DNA of 64,000 nucleotides from Mycobacterium nebraskense (GCF_002102255.1 NZ_LQPH01000153.1:62001-126000), one strand, 5' to 3'; numbered from the stretch's first letter, positions 18,680 to 27,997 are shown. Notes: a model not told the origin generated them from the letters alone. A program made the numbers and translations.

Positions 18680-19660
18680 GTGGGAATCACCGTCGCGGTG
18701 ACCGGGCCAACCGGCGAGATCGGTATGTCCGCGGTGACGGCGCTGGAGCGCGAACCCGCGGTGGACGCCATCGTCGGGATGGCGCGCCGGCCGTTCGATC
18801 CGTCTTCGCGCGGCTGGCTGAAGACCACTTATCAGCAGGGCGACATCATGGACCGTGAGGCCGTCGACGCCCTGGTGGCACAGGCCGACGTGGTGATCCA
18901 CCTGGCGTTCATCATCATGGGTTCGCGGGAAGAGAGCGCCCGCATCAACCTGCAGGGCACGCGCAACGTGTTCGAGGCGACGGTCGCCAGCGAGCGGTCG
19001 CGGCGCCTGGTGTACACCTCGTCGGTGGCCGCCTACGGCTACCACGGCGACAACCCCGACCCGCTGACCGAGGACGTCCCGGCACGGGGTTCCGAGGAGC
19101 ACTATTACTCGGCGCAGAAGGCGGCGTGTGAGGCGCTGCTCGACGAGATCACGAAGGACTCGCCGCTCGAGGTATTCGTGTTGCGGCCGTGCATCGTCGC
19201 CGGGCCCAATGCCACCGCCCTGGCCGACGCGATGCCGTGGAACCAACTGCCCGGCCCGATGCGGGCCCTGGTCAAGGCGGTGCCGATATTGAAGCCGGTC
19301 GTCCCGGATCCGGGTTTCCCGTTGCAGCTGGTGCACCACGACGACGTCGCGAGCGCGATCGCACTGGCGGCCACCACCCCGGCGCCGCCGGGGGCGTACA
19401 ACATCGCAGGTGACGGCGTTGTGACGGTGGCCGACGTGGCCAGGGCCCTGGGTGGCCGTCCGGTGCGGGTGCCCGCCGTGGCGGCCGCGGCGGCGTCGGC
19501 GGCGCTTTCGCGGGTGCCGCTCATCCCGTCGATGCTGGAATGGCTGCACACCGCGCGCACGTCGATGGTCATGGACACCACGAAAGCGCGCACGCAGCTC
19601 GGCTGGCGGCCGGTGCACTCCTCGGCGGACACTCTGACGGCGCTGGCTTCGGCGGTGTGA
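18680..19660 (+). CDS. NAD(P)-dependent epimerase/dehydratase (extended SDR)
   Basis: A 326-residue extended short-chain dehydrogenase. It has the Rossmann nucleotide site TGPTGEIG at the N-terminus, the catalytic Tyr and Lys in YYSAQKAA, and a serine in YTSSVAAYG. It likely acts on a nucleotide sugar or a steroid-like alcohol; the substrate cannot be called. The GTG start at 18680 begins directly with the Rossmann strand. Confidence 0.88.
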   Translation: MGITVAVTGPTGEIGMSAVTALEREPAVDAIVGMARRPFDPSSRGWLKTTYQQGDIMDREAVDALVAQADVVIHLAFIIMGSREESARINLQGTRNVFEATVASERSRRLVYTSSVAAYGYHGDNPDPLTEDVPARGSEEHYYSAQKAACEALLDEITKDSPLEVFVLRPCIVAGPNATALADAMPWNQLPGPMRALVKAVPILKPVVPDPGFPLQLVHHDDVASAIALAATTPAPPGAYNIAGDGVVTVADVARALGGRPVRVPAVAAAAASAALSRVPLIPSMLEWLHTARTSMVMDTTKARTQLGWRPVHSSADTLTALASAV

Positions 19661-19678
19661 CGTCCCGCGCAACCAAGG

Positions 19679-19684
19679 TAGTTT
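19679..19684 (+). promoter_or_regulatory. -10 element upstream of the fdhD leader ORF
   Basis: TAGTTT fits TAnnnT and lies 6 nt before GTG 19691, which opens a 16-codon ORF that ends on the fdhD start. Confidence 0.4.
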
Positions 19685-19690
19685 GGCTCC

Positions 19691-19741
19691 GTGAGGTCCC
19701 AGCGTTCCGCCGCGATCCCGACTGACGGTGAAATCGCCTAG
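19691..19741 (+). CDS. possible leaderless 16-residue upstream ORF coupled to fdhD
   Basis: GTG 19691 opens a frame encoding [16 protein letters not shown] and stops with TAG at 19739-19741. The last base of that stop is the first base of the fdhD GTG (TAGTG). Position relative to the TAGTTT element suggests a leaderless upstream ORF that hands ribosomes to fdhD, which lacks a convincing ribosome binding site. No homologue is known to me; the peptide itself may be meaningless. Confidence 0.35.
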   Translation: MRSQRSAAIPTDGEIA

Positions 19742-20559
19742 TGCGGCACGTAACTGCACGCCGGCGGGTGAAGCATCTCACCGCCGGGAAAGCGATCACC
19801 CGGCCGGAGACGCTGGTCGTCGAGGAACCGCTGGAGATCCGGGTGAACGGCGCCGCGGTCACCGTGACCATGCGCACGCCGGGCGCGGATTTCGAACTGG
19901 CGCAAGGCTTTCTGCTCACCGAGGGGATCATCGCCGGCCGCGACGACGTGCTGACCATCCGCTATTGCGGCGGTGCCGTCGAGGGCACGAACACCTATAA
20001 CGTCCTCGACGTGACGTTGGCGGCCGGCGTCACGGTGCCCACCCTGGACGTGACCCGCAACTTCTACACCACCTCGTCGTGCGGGGTCTGCGGCAAGGCG
20101 TCGCTGGACGCGGTGAGGCTGATCGGCCGCTTCGCGCCGGGCGCGGATCCCGCCACCGTCGCAGCGGCCAAGCTCAAGGCGATGCCCACCCAACTTCGTT
20201 CCGCGCAAAAGGTTTTCGACAGCACCGGCGGGCTGCATGCCGCGGCGCTGTTCGGTGTCGACGGCACGATGTTGGCGGTGCGGGAGGACGTGGGCAGGCA
20301 CAACGCGGTCGACAAGGTCATCGGCTGGGCGCTGGAAAATCGGCGGGTGCCCCTGATTGGCTCGGTGCTGCTGGTCAGTGGGCGGGCCTCTTTCGAGTTG
20401 ACGCAGAAAGCGGTGCTGGCCGGGATCCCGGTGCTGGCCGCCGTGTCCGCGCCATCGTCGCTGGCGGTGTCGTTGGCCGAGGAGTCGGGGATCACCCTGG
20501 TGGCATTCCTGCGGGAAGACTCGATGAACATCTACACCAGGGCGGATCGAATCAGCTAG
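19741..20559 (+). CDS. fdhD: FdhD, sulfurtransferase for formate dehydrogenase
   Basis: A 272-residue FdhD. It passes sulfur from a cysteine desulfurase to the molybdenum cofactor of formate dehydrogenase, using the CxxC pair in SSCGVCGK (Cys 114, Cys 117). The conserved [15 protein letters not shown] segment is present. The start is GTG 19741. In H37Rv the gene follows fdhF (Rv2900c); no formate dehydrogenase gene is next to it here, so its client lies elsewhere or is lost. Confidence 0.94.
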   Translation: MRHVTARRRVKHLTAGKAITRPETLVVEEPLEIRVNGAAVTVTMRTPGADFELAQGFLLTEGIIAGRDDVLTIRYCGGAVEGTNTYNVLDVTLAAGVTVPTLDVTRNFYTTSSCGVCGKASLDAVRLIGRFAPGADPATVAAAKLKAMPTQLRSAQKVFDSTGGLHAAALFGVDGTMLAVREDVGRHNAVDKVIGWALENRRVPLIGSVLLVSGRASFELTQKAVLAGIPVLAAVSAPSSLAVSLAEESGITLVAFLREDSMNIYTRADRIS

Positions 20560-20673
20560 TCGTTTTCGGCCGGTTGTGAATGAAGGCGGCACTGGGGATA
20601 ACCGGTCGTCACGGACAGGTCGCACATGCCGCTGTGGGCTGTCTTGTCGGGGCAACCCCGCACATTGGCTCCC

Positions 20674-21051
20674 ATGACGACCGAACCGACTATGACTCGG
20701 GTCCAACTCGGGGCGACGGGCGAGGCGCTCGCCGTGGGCCACCTGACCAGGATGGGATTGCGGATCCTGCACCGCAACTGGCGCTGCCGCTACGGCGAAC
20801 TCGACGTCATCGCCTGCGACGAGGCCACCCGCACGGTGGTATTCGTCGAGGTGAAAACCCGTACCGGCGACGGCTACGGCGGGCTGGCGTACGCCGTCAC
20901 CGAGCGCAAGGTTCGCCGGCTGCGCCGACTGGCCGGGCTGTGGCTGGCCGGCCAGGACCACCGCTGGGCCGCGCTTCGCATCGACGTGATCCGGGTGCGG
21001 ATCGGGCGCCGGCGCACCCCCGAAATCACCCATCTGCAAGGGATCGGCTGA
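20674..21051 (+). CDS. UPF0102 (YraN) nuclease-fold protein (Rv2898c-like)
   Basis: A 125-residue YraN family protein with the endonuclease-like core GELDVIACD...VVFVEVKTRTG, that is an E-D-ExK arrangement. Activity and role are not established. ATG 20674 is used; ATG 20692 is possible. Its TGA shares one base with the ATG of the comM-like gene, as in the conserved yraN-comM-dprA arrangement. Confidence 0.9.
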   Translation: MTTEPTMTRVQLGATGEALAVGHLTRMGLRILHRNWRCRYGELDVIACDEATRTVVFVEVKTRTGDGYGGLAYAVTERKVRRLRRLAGLWLAGQDHRWAALRIDVIRVRIGRRRTPEITHLQGIG

Positions 21052-22562
21052 TGGCGCTGGGTCGCGCGTTCTCGGTCGCCGTGCGCGGGGTGGACGGACA
21101 AATCGTGGAAATCGAAGCCGACATCACCTCCGGACTGCCGGGCGTGCATCTGGTCGGTCTGCCCGACGCCGCCCTGCAGGAGTCCCGCGACCGCGTCAGG
21201 GCGGCGGTCGCCAATTGCGGCAACAGCTGGCCGATGGCGCGGCTCACGCTCGCGCTCTCCCCGGCGACGCTGCCCAAAATGGGCTCCGTCTACGACATCG
21301 CGTTGGCCGCGGCCGTCCTGTCGGCGCAACGAAAGAACCCGTGGGACCGCCTGGAGAAGACGGTGCTGCTGGGCGAGCTGTCGCTGGACGGCCGGGTCCG
21401 CCCGGTGCGCGGGGTGCTGCCGGCGGTGCTGGCCGCCAAGCGCGACGGCTGGCCGGCCGCCATCGTCCCGGTGGACAACCTGGCCGAGGCCAGCCTGGTC
21501 GACGGTATCGACGTCTGGGGCGTGCGCACCCTGGGGCAGTTGCAGAAGTGGCTCAGCGGGTCCGCGGCCTTGCACAACAGGATCACCACGACGCCCACCG
21601 CGCCGGAGCCCTCGGTGGATCTGGCCGATGTGGTCGGGCAGACGCAGGCGCGTTTCGCGGTGGAGGTGGCCGCCGCCGGGTCGCACCACCTCATGCTCAC
21701 CGGCCCACCGGGGGTCGGCAAAACCATGCTTGCGCAACGACTTCCGGGCCTATTGCCGCCGCTGTCGGAGAGCGAGTCACTCGAGGTCACCGCGATCCAT
21801 TCCGTGGCAGGGCTGCTGTCGGGGGACACGCCGCTGATCACCACGCCGCCGTTCATCGCGCCGCATCACAGCTCCAGTGTGGCGGCGCTCGTCGGCGGCG
21901 GTTCGGGCATGGCGCGCCCCGGCGCGGTCAGCCGCGCACACCGTGGGGTGCTCTTCCTCGACGAATGCGCCGAGATCAGCGTCAGTGCGCTGGAGGCCTT
22001 GCGAACTCCGTTGGAGGACGGGGAGATTCGTCTCGCCCGTCGCGATGGGGTGGCCTGTTACCCGGCCCGGTTCCAACTGGTGTTGGCCGCCAACCTGTGT
22101 CCGTGCGCGCCCGCCGATCCGCAGGACTGCATCTGTGCGGCGGCGGCCAAGCGCCGCTACTTGGGCAAGCTGTCCGGGCCGCTGCTCGACCGGGTGGACC
22201 TGCGGGTGCAGATGCATGCGGTGCGCGCGGGCGCGTTCGCGGGCGCCGACGCCGAGTCGACGGCACAGGTTCGGCAGCGGGTGGCGCAGGCCCGGGCGGC
22301 CGCAGCCCAGCGGTGGCTACCGCACGGATTCCGCACCAACGCCGAAGTCAGCGGGGCGCTGTTGCGCCGAAAGTTCCGTCCCGGCAACGCCGCGATGACC
22401 CCGCTGCAAAAAGCGCTGGACCGGGGGCTGCTCAGCATCCGCGGCCTGGACCGCACCCTGAGGGTCGCGTGGAGCCTGACGGACTTGGCCGGCGGCGTGT
22501 CGCCCGGACCCGAGGAGGTCGCGGCCGCGCTCAGCTTCCGGCAGCCGGGGGCGCAGCGATGA
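21051..22562 (+). CDS. ComM/YifB-type AAA+ ATPase (Mg-chelatase-like, Rv2897c-like)
   Basis: A 503-residue protein. An N-terminal ChlI-like domain (ITSGLPGVHLVGLPDAALQE) is followed by an AAA+ module with Walker A GPPGVGKT (218-225) and Walker B VLFLDECAE, then a C-terminal domain with a cysteine cluster (NLCPCAPADPQDCICAA). ComM is a hexameric branch-migration helicase in natural transformation of Gram-negatives. It lies between yraN and a dprA homologue, which fits a DNA-uptake or recombination set. Confidence 0.93.
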   Translation: MALGRAFSVAVRGVDGQIVEIEADITSGLPGVHLVGLPDAALQESRDRVRAAVANCGNSWPMARLTLALSPATLPKMGSVYDIALAAAVLSAQRKNPWDRLEKTVLLGELSLDGRVRPVRGVLPAVLAAKRDGWPAAIVPVDNLAEASLVDGIDVWGVRTLGQLQKWLSGSAALHNRITTTPTAPEPSVDLADVVGQTQARFAVEVAAAGSHHLMLTGPPGVGKTMLAQRLPGLLPPLSESESLEVTAIHSVAGLLSGDTPLITTPPFIAPHHSSSVAALVGGGSGMARPGAVSRAHRGVLFLDECAEISVSALEALRTPLEDGEIRLARRDGVACYPARFQLVLAANLCPCAPADPQDCICAAAAKRRYLGKLSGPLLDRVDLRVQMHAVRAGAFAGADAESTAQVRQRVAQARAAAAQRWLPHGFRTNAEVSGALLRRKFRPGNAAMTPLQKALDRGLLSIRGLDRTLRVAWSLTDLAGGVSPGPEEVAAALSFRQPGAQR

Positions 22563-22576
22563 GCGCCGGCCTTGGG

Positions 22577-22852
22577 TCACCAGTAGGCCTTGGTCAGCCA
22601 GTCGTTGTGCCCGCCCCTGACCACAATCGCCGCGGTCACCAAGATGGCGAACGCCCTGGCGAACTGCGCCATCGCGCGGCCTCCTTCGCCGCGCTGTTCC
22701 ATGTCACGCAACGCGACGGACGCGAGGGCGCCGCTCAGGATCGGAATGGGCAAACCGCACCAGCTGACCAGGCTCAGGGCGAACGCCGCGATCGCCCAAG
22801 GGTTTACCGGGCGGGCGGGCGCGGCGAGCTGGGCCGGCTGGCAGATGATCAT
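22577..22852 (-). CDS. DUF4190-type small membrane protein
   Basis: A 91-residue protein with two membrane segments (AIAAFALSLVSWCGLPIPIL and FAILVTAAIVV) around a short charged loop (ALRDMEQRGEG), the pattern of DUF4190 proteins. Function unknown. ATG 22852 follows GGAACGGAGC; the longer frame from 22966 adds a non-conserved tail. It separates comM from dprA on the opposite strand, which is not the H37Rv arrangement. Confidence 0.7.
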   Translation of the reverse strand: MIICQPAQLAAPARPVNPWAIAAFALSLVSWCGLPIPILSGALASVALRDMEQRGEGGRAMAQFARAFAILVTAAIVVRGGHNDWLTKAYW

Positions 22853-22965
22853 CGTTCGCTCCGTTCCTTGCCGCCTGCGCGACGGCGAATGGGGGTCGAC
22901 GACATCACATTCGCGTGTGGGGCTAAACGGATCCTTGGCGAATTCTTGGAACCCGGACCGGGGCA

Positions 22966-24132
22966 ATGCTGACCGCCGTCGACGATCCCGTGCTGCGCGC
23001 CTGGGCGTACCTGTCCCGGGTGGCCGAGCCGCCGTGCGCCGAGCTCGCCGCGCTGGTGCGACGTGTGGGCCCGGTCGAGGCGGCCGACCGGGTCCGCCGC
23101 GGACTGGTCGACGACGACCTCGCGCGGCAGACCGAGGCGAGGCGCGGAATCGACTGCGCGGCGGCTGATCTCGAGCTGCTCGCCGCTCGCGGAGGACGGT
23201 TGATCACTCCCGACGATGACGAGTGGCCGCTGCTGGCGTTCGCCGCGTTCGGGAACGCCTCCGCGAAAGGCCGTGGTGGGGCGCCGATGGTGTTGTGGGC
23301 GCAGGGCCCGGCCCAACTCGACGAGGTGGTGCATCGCGCGGCCGCCGTAGTGGGAACTCGGGCCGCGACGGCATACGGCGAGCAGGTGGCCGAGGACTTG
23401 GCGGTCGGGCTGGTGCAACGGGAGGTGGCCGTCGTCTCCGGTGGCGCCTACGGCATCGACGGCGCGGCACACCGAGCGGTGCTGAACGCTGACGGGATCA
23501 CCGTGGCCGTTCTCGCTGGCGGGCTCGACATTCCCTATCCGAGCGGCCACACAGCGTTGCTACATCGCATCGGCCAACACGGGTTACTCGTCACCGAATA
23601 CCCGCCCGGTGTCCGGCCAGCCCGCCACCGATTCCTGACCCGCAATCGCCTGGTGGCCGCCGTCGCGGGCGCCGCGGTGGTGGTGGAAGCGGGCCTGCGC
23701 AGCGGCGCGGCGAACACCGCCGCGTGGGCGCGGGCGCTGGGGCGGGTGGTGGCCGCGGTTCCCGGGCCCGTGACGTCGTCGGCGTCGGCCGGGTGCCACG
23801 CGCTGCTGCGCAACGGCGCCGAGCTGGTGACCCGGGCCGACCACATCGTCGAGCTCATCGGCCGCATCGGCGAGCTCGCAGCCGACGAACCGCATCCGGC
23901 AACGGCGCTCGACGGGCTGAGCGACGCCGAGCGACGGGTGTACGAGGCGCTGCCGGGCCGCGGCACCGCCACCGTCGAGCAGCTCGCGGTCGCGTCGGGG
24001 CTGGTGCCCGAACGGGTGTTGGGACCGCTGGCGATCCTCGAGCTGGCCGGCTTGGTGCAGCGCCAGGAGGGCAAGTGGCGACTCGTCCGTGCCGCCAGCG
24101 GCCAAGCTGCATCAACACCGCGGCTCGTATAG
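22966..24132 (+). CDS. dprA: DprA/Smf DNA-processing protein
   Basis: A 388-residue DprA. The Rossmann-like ssDNA-binding domain shows VVGTRAATAYG, VVSGGAYGIDGAAH, LAGGLDIPYPSGH and RHRFLTRNRLVAAVA. A C-terminal winged helix follows (about residues 310-375). DprA loads RecA on incoming single-stranded DNA. ATG 22966 lies close to the divergent DUF4190 gene and has no clear ribosome binding site. Confidence 0.95.
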   Translation: MLTAVDDPVLRAWAYLSRVAEPPCAELAALVRRVGPVEAADRVRRGLVDDDLARQTEARRGIDCAAADLELLAARGGRLITPDDDEWPLLAFAAFGNASAKGRGGAPMVLWAQGPAQLDEVVHRAAAVVGTRAATAYGEQVAEDLAVGLVQREVAVVSGGAYGIDGAAHRAVLNADGITVAVLAGGLDIPYPSGHTALLHRIGQHGLLVTEYPPGVRPARHRFLTRNRLVAAVAGAAVVVEAGLRSGAANTAAWARALGRVVAAVPGPVTSSASAGCHALLRNGAELVTRADHIVELIGRIGELAADEPHPATALDGLSDAERRVYEALPGRGTATVEQLAVASGLVPERVLGPLAILELAGLVQRQEGKWRLVRAASGQAASTPRLV

Positions 24133-24163
24133 TCGACGGGGGTCGGTGGGGACAGGAGGACAA

Positions 24164-25015
24164 GTGGCGGGTCGACCTCTGCAACGCTTCGAGGTTGTCG
24201 ATACCAAGGAGCTCACGCCGCACATGGTCGGGGTGGTGCTGGGGAGCAAGGATTTCGACGCGTTCGTGCCCAGCAAATTCACCGACTCCTACGTCAAGTT
24301 GGTGTTCGTCGCGGATGACGTCGACGTCGCGGCCTTGCCGCAGCCGTTGACCCTGGACAGCTTCGCCGAGTTGCCCCCCGAGAAGCGCCCGACGGTCCGG
24401 ACCATGACGGTCCGGCACGTCGACGTGGCGGCCCGCGAAATCACGCTGAACATCGTCGTGCACGGCGAGCACGGGATCGCGGGCCAATGGGCCGCGGCGG
24501 CCCAGCCCGGCCAGCGGATCTTTTTGATGGGTCCCGGCGGTGCCTACACACCCGACCCGGCCGCCGATTGGCATCTGCTGGCCGGCGACGAATCGGCGCT
24601 CCCGGCCATCGCCGCGGCGCTGGAAGCGTTGCCCCCCAACGCCGTAGGCAAGGCATTCATCGAGGTGGCGGGCCAGGAAGACGAGATTCCGTTGACCGCG
24701 CCGGACGGCGTCGAGGTGCACTGGGTCTATCGCGGTGGCCGAGCCGACCTGGTCCCCGAGGACCGGGCCGGTGATCACGCCCCGCTCATCGAGGCGGTCA
24801 CCACCACGCCGTGGCTGCCTGGGCAGGTGCACGTCTTCATTCACGGCGAGGCGCAAAGCGTGATGCACAACCTGCGTCCCTACATCCGCAAAGAGCGCGG
24901 TGTGGACGCGAAGTGGGCGTCGTCCATCTCGGGCTACTGGCGGCGCGGCCGCACCGAAGAGACGTTCCGGCAATGGAAAAAGGAACTGGCCGAGGCGGAA
25001 GCTGGGGCCTCGTAG
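24164..25015 (+). CDS. viuB: siderophore-interacting FAD-binding protein (ViuB-like)
   Basis: A 283-residue flavin reductase-like protein. The FAD-binding domain carries RPTVRTMTVRHVD, and the NAD(P)H side carries LLAGDESALPAIAAAL. Such proteins reduce ferric siderophores after uptake. The C-terminus RKERGVDAKWASSISGYWRRG is typical of the SIP family. GTG 24164 follows a strong AGGAGGA (24154-24160). No IdeR-type box was recognised upstream. Confidence 0.9.
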   Translation: MAGRPLQRFEVVDTKELTPHMVGVVLGSKDFDAFVPSKFTDSYVKLVFVADDVDVAALPQPLTLDSFAELPPEKRPTVRTMTVRHVDVAAREITLNIVVHGEHGIAGQWAAAAQPGQRIFLMGPGGAYTPDPAADWHLLAGDESALPAIAAALEALPPNAVGKAFIEVAGQEDEIPLTAPDGVEVHWVYRGGRADLVPEDRAGDHAPLIEAVTTTPWLPGQVHVFIHGEAQSVMHNLRPYIRKERGVDAKWASSISGYWRRGRTEETFRQWKKELAEAEAGAS

Positions 25016-25056
25016 CGGGCTCGTCGGTCTGACCGCCGGCTGGCATCCTCTACTCC

Positions 25057-26220
25057 ATGGCGCATTTCGGGGACTACCAGAACGAGATCTACCTGCGCGG
25101 CCTGGGCGGGGTGGTGCCACCGCTACCGATGGCCTTCGCGGAGCTGGAGGCCAAGGCCGCCACCGCGCTGCCCCCCTCGGTGTGGTCCTACGTGGCGGGC
25201 GGAGCCGGCGACGAACGCACCCAGCGTGCCAACTGCGAGGCCTTCGAGCGGTGGGGCCTCATCCCACGCATGTTCGTCGGCGCCGCCGAACGCGACCTGT
25301 CCGTCGAGCTGTTCGGGATGACCCTGCCGACGCCGGTGTTCATGGCACCCATCGGCGTCATCGGCATCTGCGCCCAAGACGGCCATGGCGACCTGGCCAC
25401 CGCGCGGGCCGCCGCCCGCACCGGCGTCCCGATGGTCGCCTCCACACTGACCGTCGACCCGATGGAAGACGTCGCCGCCGCCTTAGGCGACACCCCGGGG
25501 TTCTTCCAGCTGTACACACCCAACGACCGCGAGCTGGCCGCCAGCCTGGTGCAGCGCGCCGAAGCGGCCGGCTTCAAGGGCATCGTTGTCACCCTCGACA
25601 CGTGGGTGACGGGCTGGCGCCCCCGCGACCTGAGCACGTCCAACTTCCCGCAGCTGCGCGGGCACTGCCTGGCCAACTACACCAGCGACCCGGTCTTCCG
25701 CGCCGGACTGCAACGTCCGCCCGAGGAGTACCCGCAGGATGCGGTGCTGCGCTGGGTGCAGGTCTTCGGGTCTGCCCTGACGTGGGATGACCTACCGTGG
25801 CTGCGGTCGCTCACCGACCTGCCGCTGCTCGTCAAAGGCATCTGCCATCCCGACGACGCCCGGCGCGCCAAGGACGGCGGCGTCGACGGCATCTACTGCT
25901 CCAACCACGGCGGCCGGCAGGCCAACGGCGGCCTGCCCGCGCTCGATTGCCTGCCGGGCGTGGTCGAGGCGGCCGACGGCCTTCCGGTGCTGTTCGACTC
26001 CGGGATCCGCAGCGGCGCCGACATCATCAAGGCGCTCTCGCTGGGCGCCACCGCGGTGGGCATCGGGCGCCCGTACGCGTACGGCCTGGCCCTCGGCGGC
26101 GTCGACGGCATCGTGCACGTGCTGCGGATGCTGCTCGCCGAGGCCGACCTCATCATGGCCGTCGACGGATATCCCCAGCTCAAAGATCTCACCCCGGACA
26201 CACTTCGGCGCGTCAGCTGA
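25057..26220 (+). CDS. FMN-dependent alpha-hydroxy acid oxidase, lactate 2-monooxygenase-like
   Basis: A 387-residue FMN enzyme of the glycolate oxidase/lactate dehydrogenase family. The N-terminus [15 protein letters not shown], the segment [15 protein letters not shown] and the signature [20 protein letters not shown] closely match mycobacterial lactate 2-monooxygenase. The His and Arg of SNHGGRQ form the active site, and [16 protein letters not shown] binds the FMN phosphate. The exact substrate (lactate or another 2-hydroxy acid) is not certain. Not at this place in H37Rv, so it is lineage specific here. ATG 25057. Confidence 0.88.
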   Translation: MAHFGDYQNEIYLRGLGGVVPPLPMAFAELEAKAATALPPSVWSYVAGGAGDERTQRANCEAFERWGLIPRMFVGAAERDLSVELFGMTLPTPVFMAPIGVIGICAQDGHGDLATARAAARTGVPMVASTLTVDPMEDVAAALGDTPGFFQLYTPNDRELAASLVQRAEAAGFKGIVVTLDTWVTGWRPRDLSTSNFPQLRGHCLANYTSDPVFRAGLQRPPEEYPQDAVLRWVQVFGSALTWDDLPWLRSLTDLPLLVKGICHPDDARRAKDGGVDGIYCSNHGGRQANGGLPALDCLPGVVEAADGLPVLFDSGIRSGADIIKALSLGATAVGIGRPYAYGLALGGVDGIVHVLRMLLAEADLIMAVDGYPQLKDLTPDTLRRVS

Positions 26221-26252
26221 GCCGAACCTCCGGCGCCTGCGAACGTAAAGGC

Positions 26253-27143
26253 GTGGAGGCCATCCTCGACGAGTTCGACGAGTACCTGGAGCTGCAATGC
26301 GGCCGGTCGGCGCACACTCGCCGGGCGTATCTGGGCGACCTGCGCTCGCTGTTCGCCTTTCTTGACGGCCGGGGCCTGGACGCGTTGAGCCTGCCGGTGC
26401 TGCGGTCGTGGCTGGCCGCGGCCGCCGGTGCCGGCGCGGCGCGCACGACGCTGGCCCGTCGCACCTCGGCGGTCAAGGCGTTCACCGCGTGGGCCGTGCG
26501 GCGCGGCCTGCTGGCCGGGGACCCGGCGACCCGGCTGCAGGTGCCGAAGGCGCACCGCACGCTGCCGGCGGTGCTGCGCCAAGACCAGGCGCTCGACGCG
26601 ATGGCCGCTGCGAAATCCGGTGCCCAACAAGGGGATCCGATGGCCTTGCGGGACCGGCTGATCGTCGAGATGTTGTACGCCACCGGAATCCGGGTAAGCG
26701 AGCTGTGCGGCCTGGACATCGACGACGTGGACACCCACCACCGGCTGGTTCGCGTGCTCGGCAAGGGCAACAAGCAGCGCACCGTGCCGTTCGGGATGCC
26801 GGCCGCCGAGGCGCTGCGCGCCTGGCTGGACGAGGGGCGGCCCGCTCTGGTGACCGCCGATTCGGGCCCGGCCCTGCTGCTGGGTGCGCGGGGCCGGCGG
26901 CTCGACGTGCGCCAGGCCCGCACCGTCGTGCACCAGACGGTCGCCGCGGTGGACGGCGCGCCCGACATGGGCCCGCACGGGCTGCGGCACAGCGCGGCCA
27001 CGCATCTGCTCGAAGGCGGAGCCGACCTGCGGGTCGTGCAGGAGCTGCTCGGCCATTCCAGTCTGGCGACCACCCAGATCTACACCCATGTCGCCGTCTC
27101 GCGGTTGCGGGCGGTGCACGATCAGGCTCACCCGCGGGCGTGA
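26253..27143 (+). CDS. xerC: XerC tyrosine recombinase
   Basis: A 296-residue tyrosine recombinase that resolves chromosome dimers at dif together with XerD. The N-terminal SAM-like domain (1-90) is followed by the catalytic domain with Arg 147 ([10 protein letters not shown]), Lys 171 (GKGNKQR), His 242 and Arg 245 (HGLRHSAAT), His 268 (LLGHSS) and nucleophile Tyr 277 (TQIYTHV). All six are present. GTG 26253 is the start. A short palindrome overlaps its stop. Confidence 0.96.
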   Translation: MEAILDEFDEYLELQCGRSAHTRRAYLGDLRSLFAFLDGRGLDALSLPVLRSWLAAAAGAGAARTTLARRTSAVKAFTAWAVRRGLLAGDPATRLQVPKAHRTLPAVLRQDQALDAMAAAKSGAQQGDPMALRDRLIVEMLYATGIRVSELCGLDIDDVDTHHRLVRVLGKGNKQRTVPFGMPAAEALRAWLDEGRPALVTADSGPALLLGARGRRLDVRQARTVVHQTVAAVDGAPDMGPHGLRHSAATHLLEGGADLRVVQELLGHSSLATTQIYTHVAVSRLRAVHDQAHPRA

Positions 27144-27155
27144 GTGTGCACTCAC
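27140..27155. terminator. palindrome over the xerC stop
   Basis: GTGAGTG (27140-27146) and CACTCAC (27149-27155) form a perfect 7-bp inverted repeat with a 2-nt centre, covering the xerC TGA. It lies between convergent genes and may serve as a bidirectional terminator. There is no U tract. Confidence 0.3.
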
Positions 27156-27228
27156 GGCGTTGAGTGGGCGGCCTGGGCGACGACCCGCCGTGGGGAACCG
27201 CCCTGGGCGCACACCCGAGCGCCGGGCC

Positions 27229-27723
27229 TCACCCGTGTAGCGGTTTGAGCCGGATCGGAGTCGACTTCACCAGGCCCAACGGGTCGACATAGTCGGCGCC
27301 GGACGCCGGACCCCACATCGCGCCCCAGTGCAGGCACGCCGCGGCCCGGCAGCCGGCATGCCCGGGCACCAGCTCGCCGATCACCGTCTGGGCCGTCACC
27401 GGCTGACCGACCCGCACTGCGGCCCGGACCGGCTCGTAGCTGGTGCGCAGCCCGCCGGGATGGGCCAGCGACACCACCGGCCGTCCCGCCAGCTCCCCGG
27501 CGAACACCACGGTGGCGGTGCCCGCGGCGTACACCGGCTGACCTGGAGCGCCGGGCAGGTCCACCCCCCGATGCCCGGGCTTCCAGTCCGGTGAGGGGGC
27601 GTCGAATCCCCGGGCGACGGCCGGCGGCGGGCGCAGCGGCCAGTCCAGGCGAGCGTCGTCGGCAACCGCCGGCGCCGCACTGAGCGCCGTCAGGCACAGC
27701 ATCAGCCACCAAACTCGTCGCAT
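27229..27723 (-). CDS. secreted M23 family metallopeptidase (Rv2891-like)
   Basis: A 164-residue exported protein with a signal peptide (1-21, ending APAVADD) and a LytM/M23 domain. Zinc ligands fit HRGVDL and LHWG, although the second motif is HWG rather than HxH, so hydrolase activity is uncertain. It may cut or bind peptidoglycan. It is convergent with xerC and divergent from rpsB, as in H37Rv. Confidence 0.85.
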   Translation of the reverse strand: MRRVWWLMLCLTALSAAPAVADDARLDWPLRPPPAVARGFDAPSPDWKPGHRGVDLPGAPGQPVYAAGTATVVFAGELAGRPVVSLAHPGGLRTSYEPVRAAVRVGQPVTAQTVIGELVPGHAGCRAAACLHWGAMWGPASGADYVDPLGLVKSTPIRLKPLHG

Positions 27724-27803
27724 CGGCTCAGTTCATTGCCCCGCGGGCGCCGGCACCACTCAGGACGGGCCGGTGCTGTGCAAAACCACCAGCTGAGTCG
27801 GTG

Positions 27804-27809
27804 TAAACT
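27804..27809 (+). promoter_or_regulatory. -10 element of the rpsB-tsf operon
   Basis: TAAACT fits TAnnnT. It lies about 190 nt before rpsB and would give a long structured leader. No good -35 hexamer is seen. Confidence 0.35.
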
Positions 27810-27885
27810 CCTGGTCGCAGCTCGTTCGCGGGCTGACTTCGCGCGTCTGCTCGCGTCTCTGAGTTCCACTAGGAGTTCGCACCGC

Positions 27886-27968
27886 ATGCCGGGCGGTCCC
27901 CGCCAGGGTTTTCCTGGCGAGGTCCGGCATCGCAGCAGGCGCCAGGGCCCGGCTTCACCCGATGCCGG
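27886..27968 (+). promoter_or_regulatory. structured rpsB leader with mutually exclusive hairpins
   Basis: ATGCCGG (27886-27892) and CGCCAGG (27901-27907) can pair with CCTGGCG (27913-27919) and CCGGCAT (27924-27930), giving one long hairpin. CCGGCATCG (27924-27932) can instead pair with CGATGCCGG (27960-27968), a perfect 9-bp stem that ends 29 nt before the rpsB ATG. Both cannot form at once. This fits an autoregulatory ribosomal protein leader; the ligand would most likely be S2, by inference. Confidence 0.5.
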
Positions 27969-27997
27969 GCGACAACCGACACAAGTAAGGCGCAAGC

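Noticed and set aside
20580-21050. Extended start of the ComM-like protein
   Set aside because: The upstream part overlaps yraN in another frame; the conserved protein starts at ATG 21051.
24133-24163. IdeR iron box before viuB
   Set aside because: I looked for the TTAGGTTAGSCTAACCTAA-type palindrome and found no acceptable match.
25797-26252. N-terminal extension of XerC over 150 residues
   Set aside because: It lies inside the lactate-monooxygenase-like gene in another frame and is Arg/Ala-rich; XerC homologues start at the GTG at 26253.
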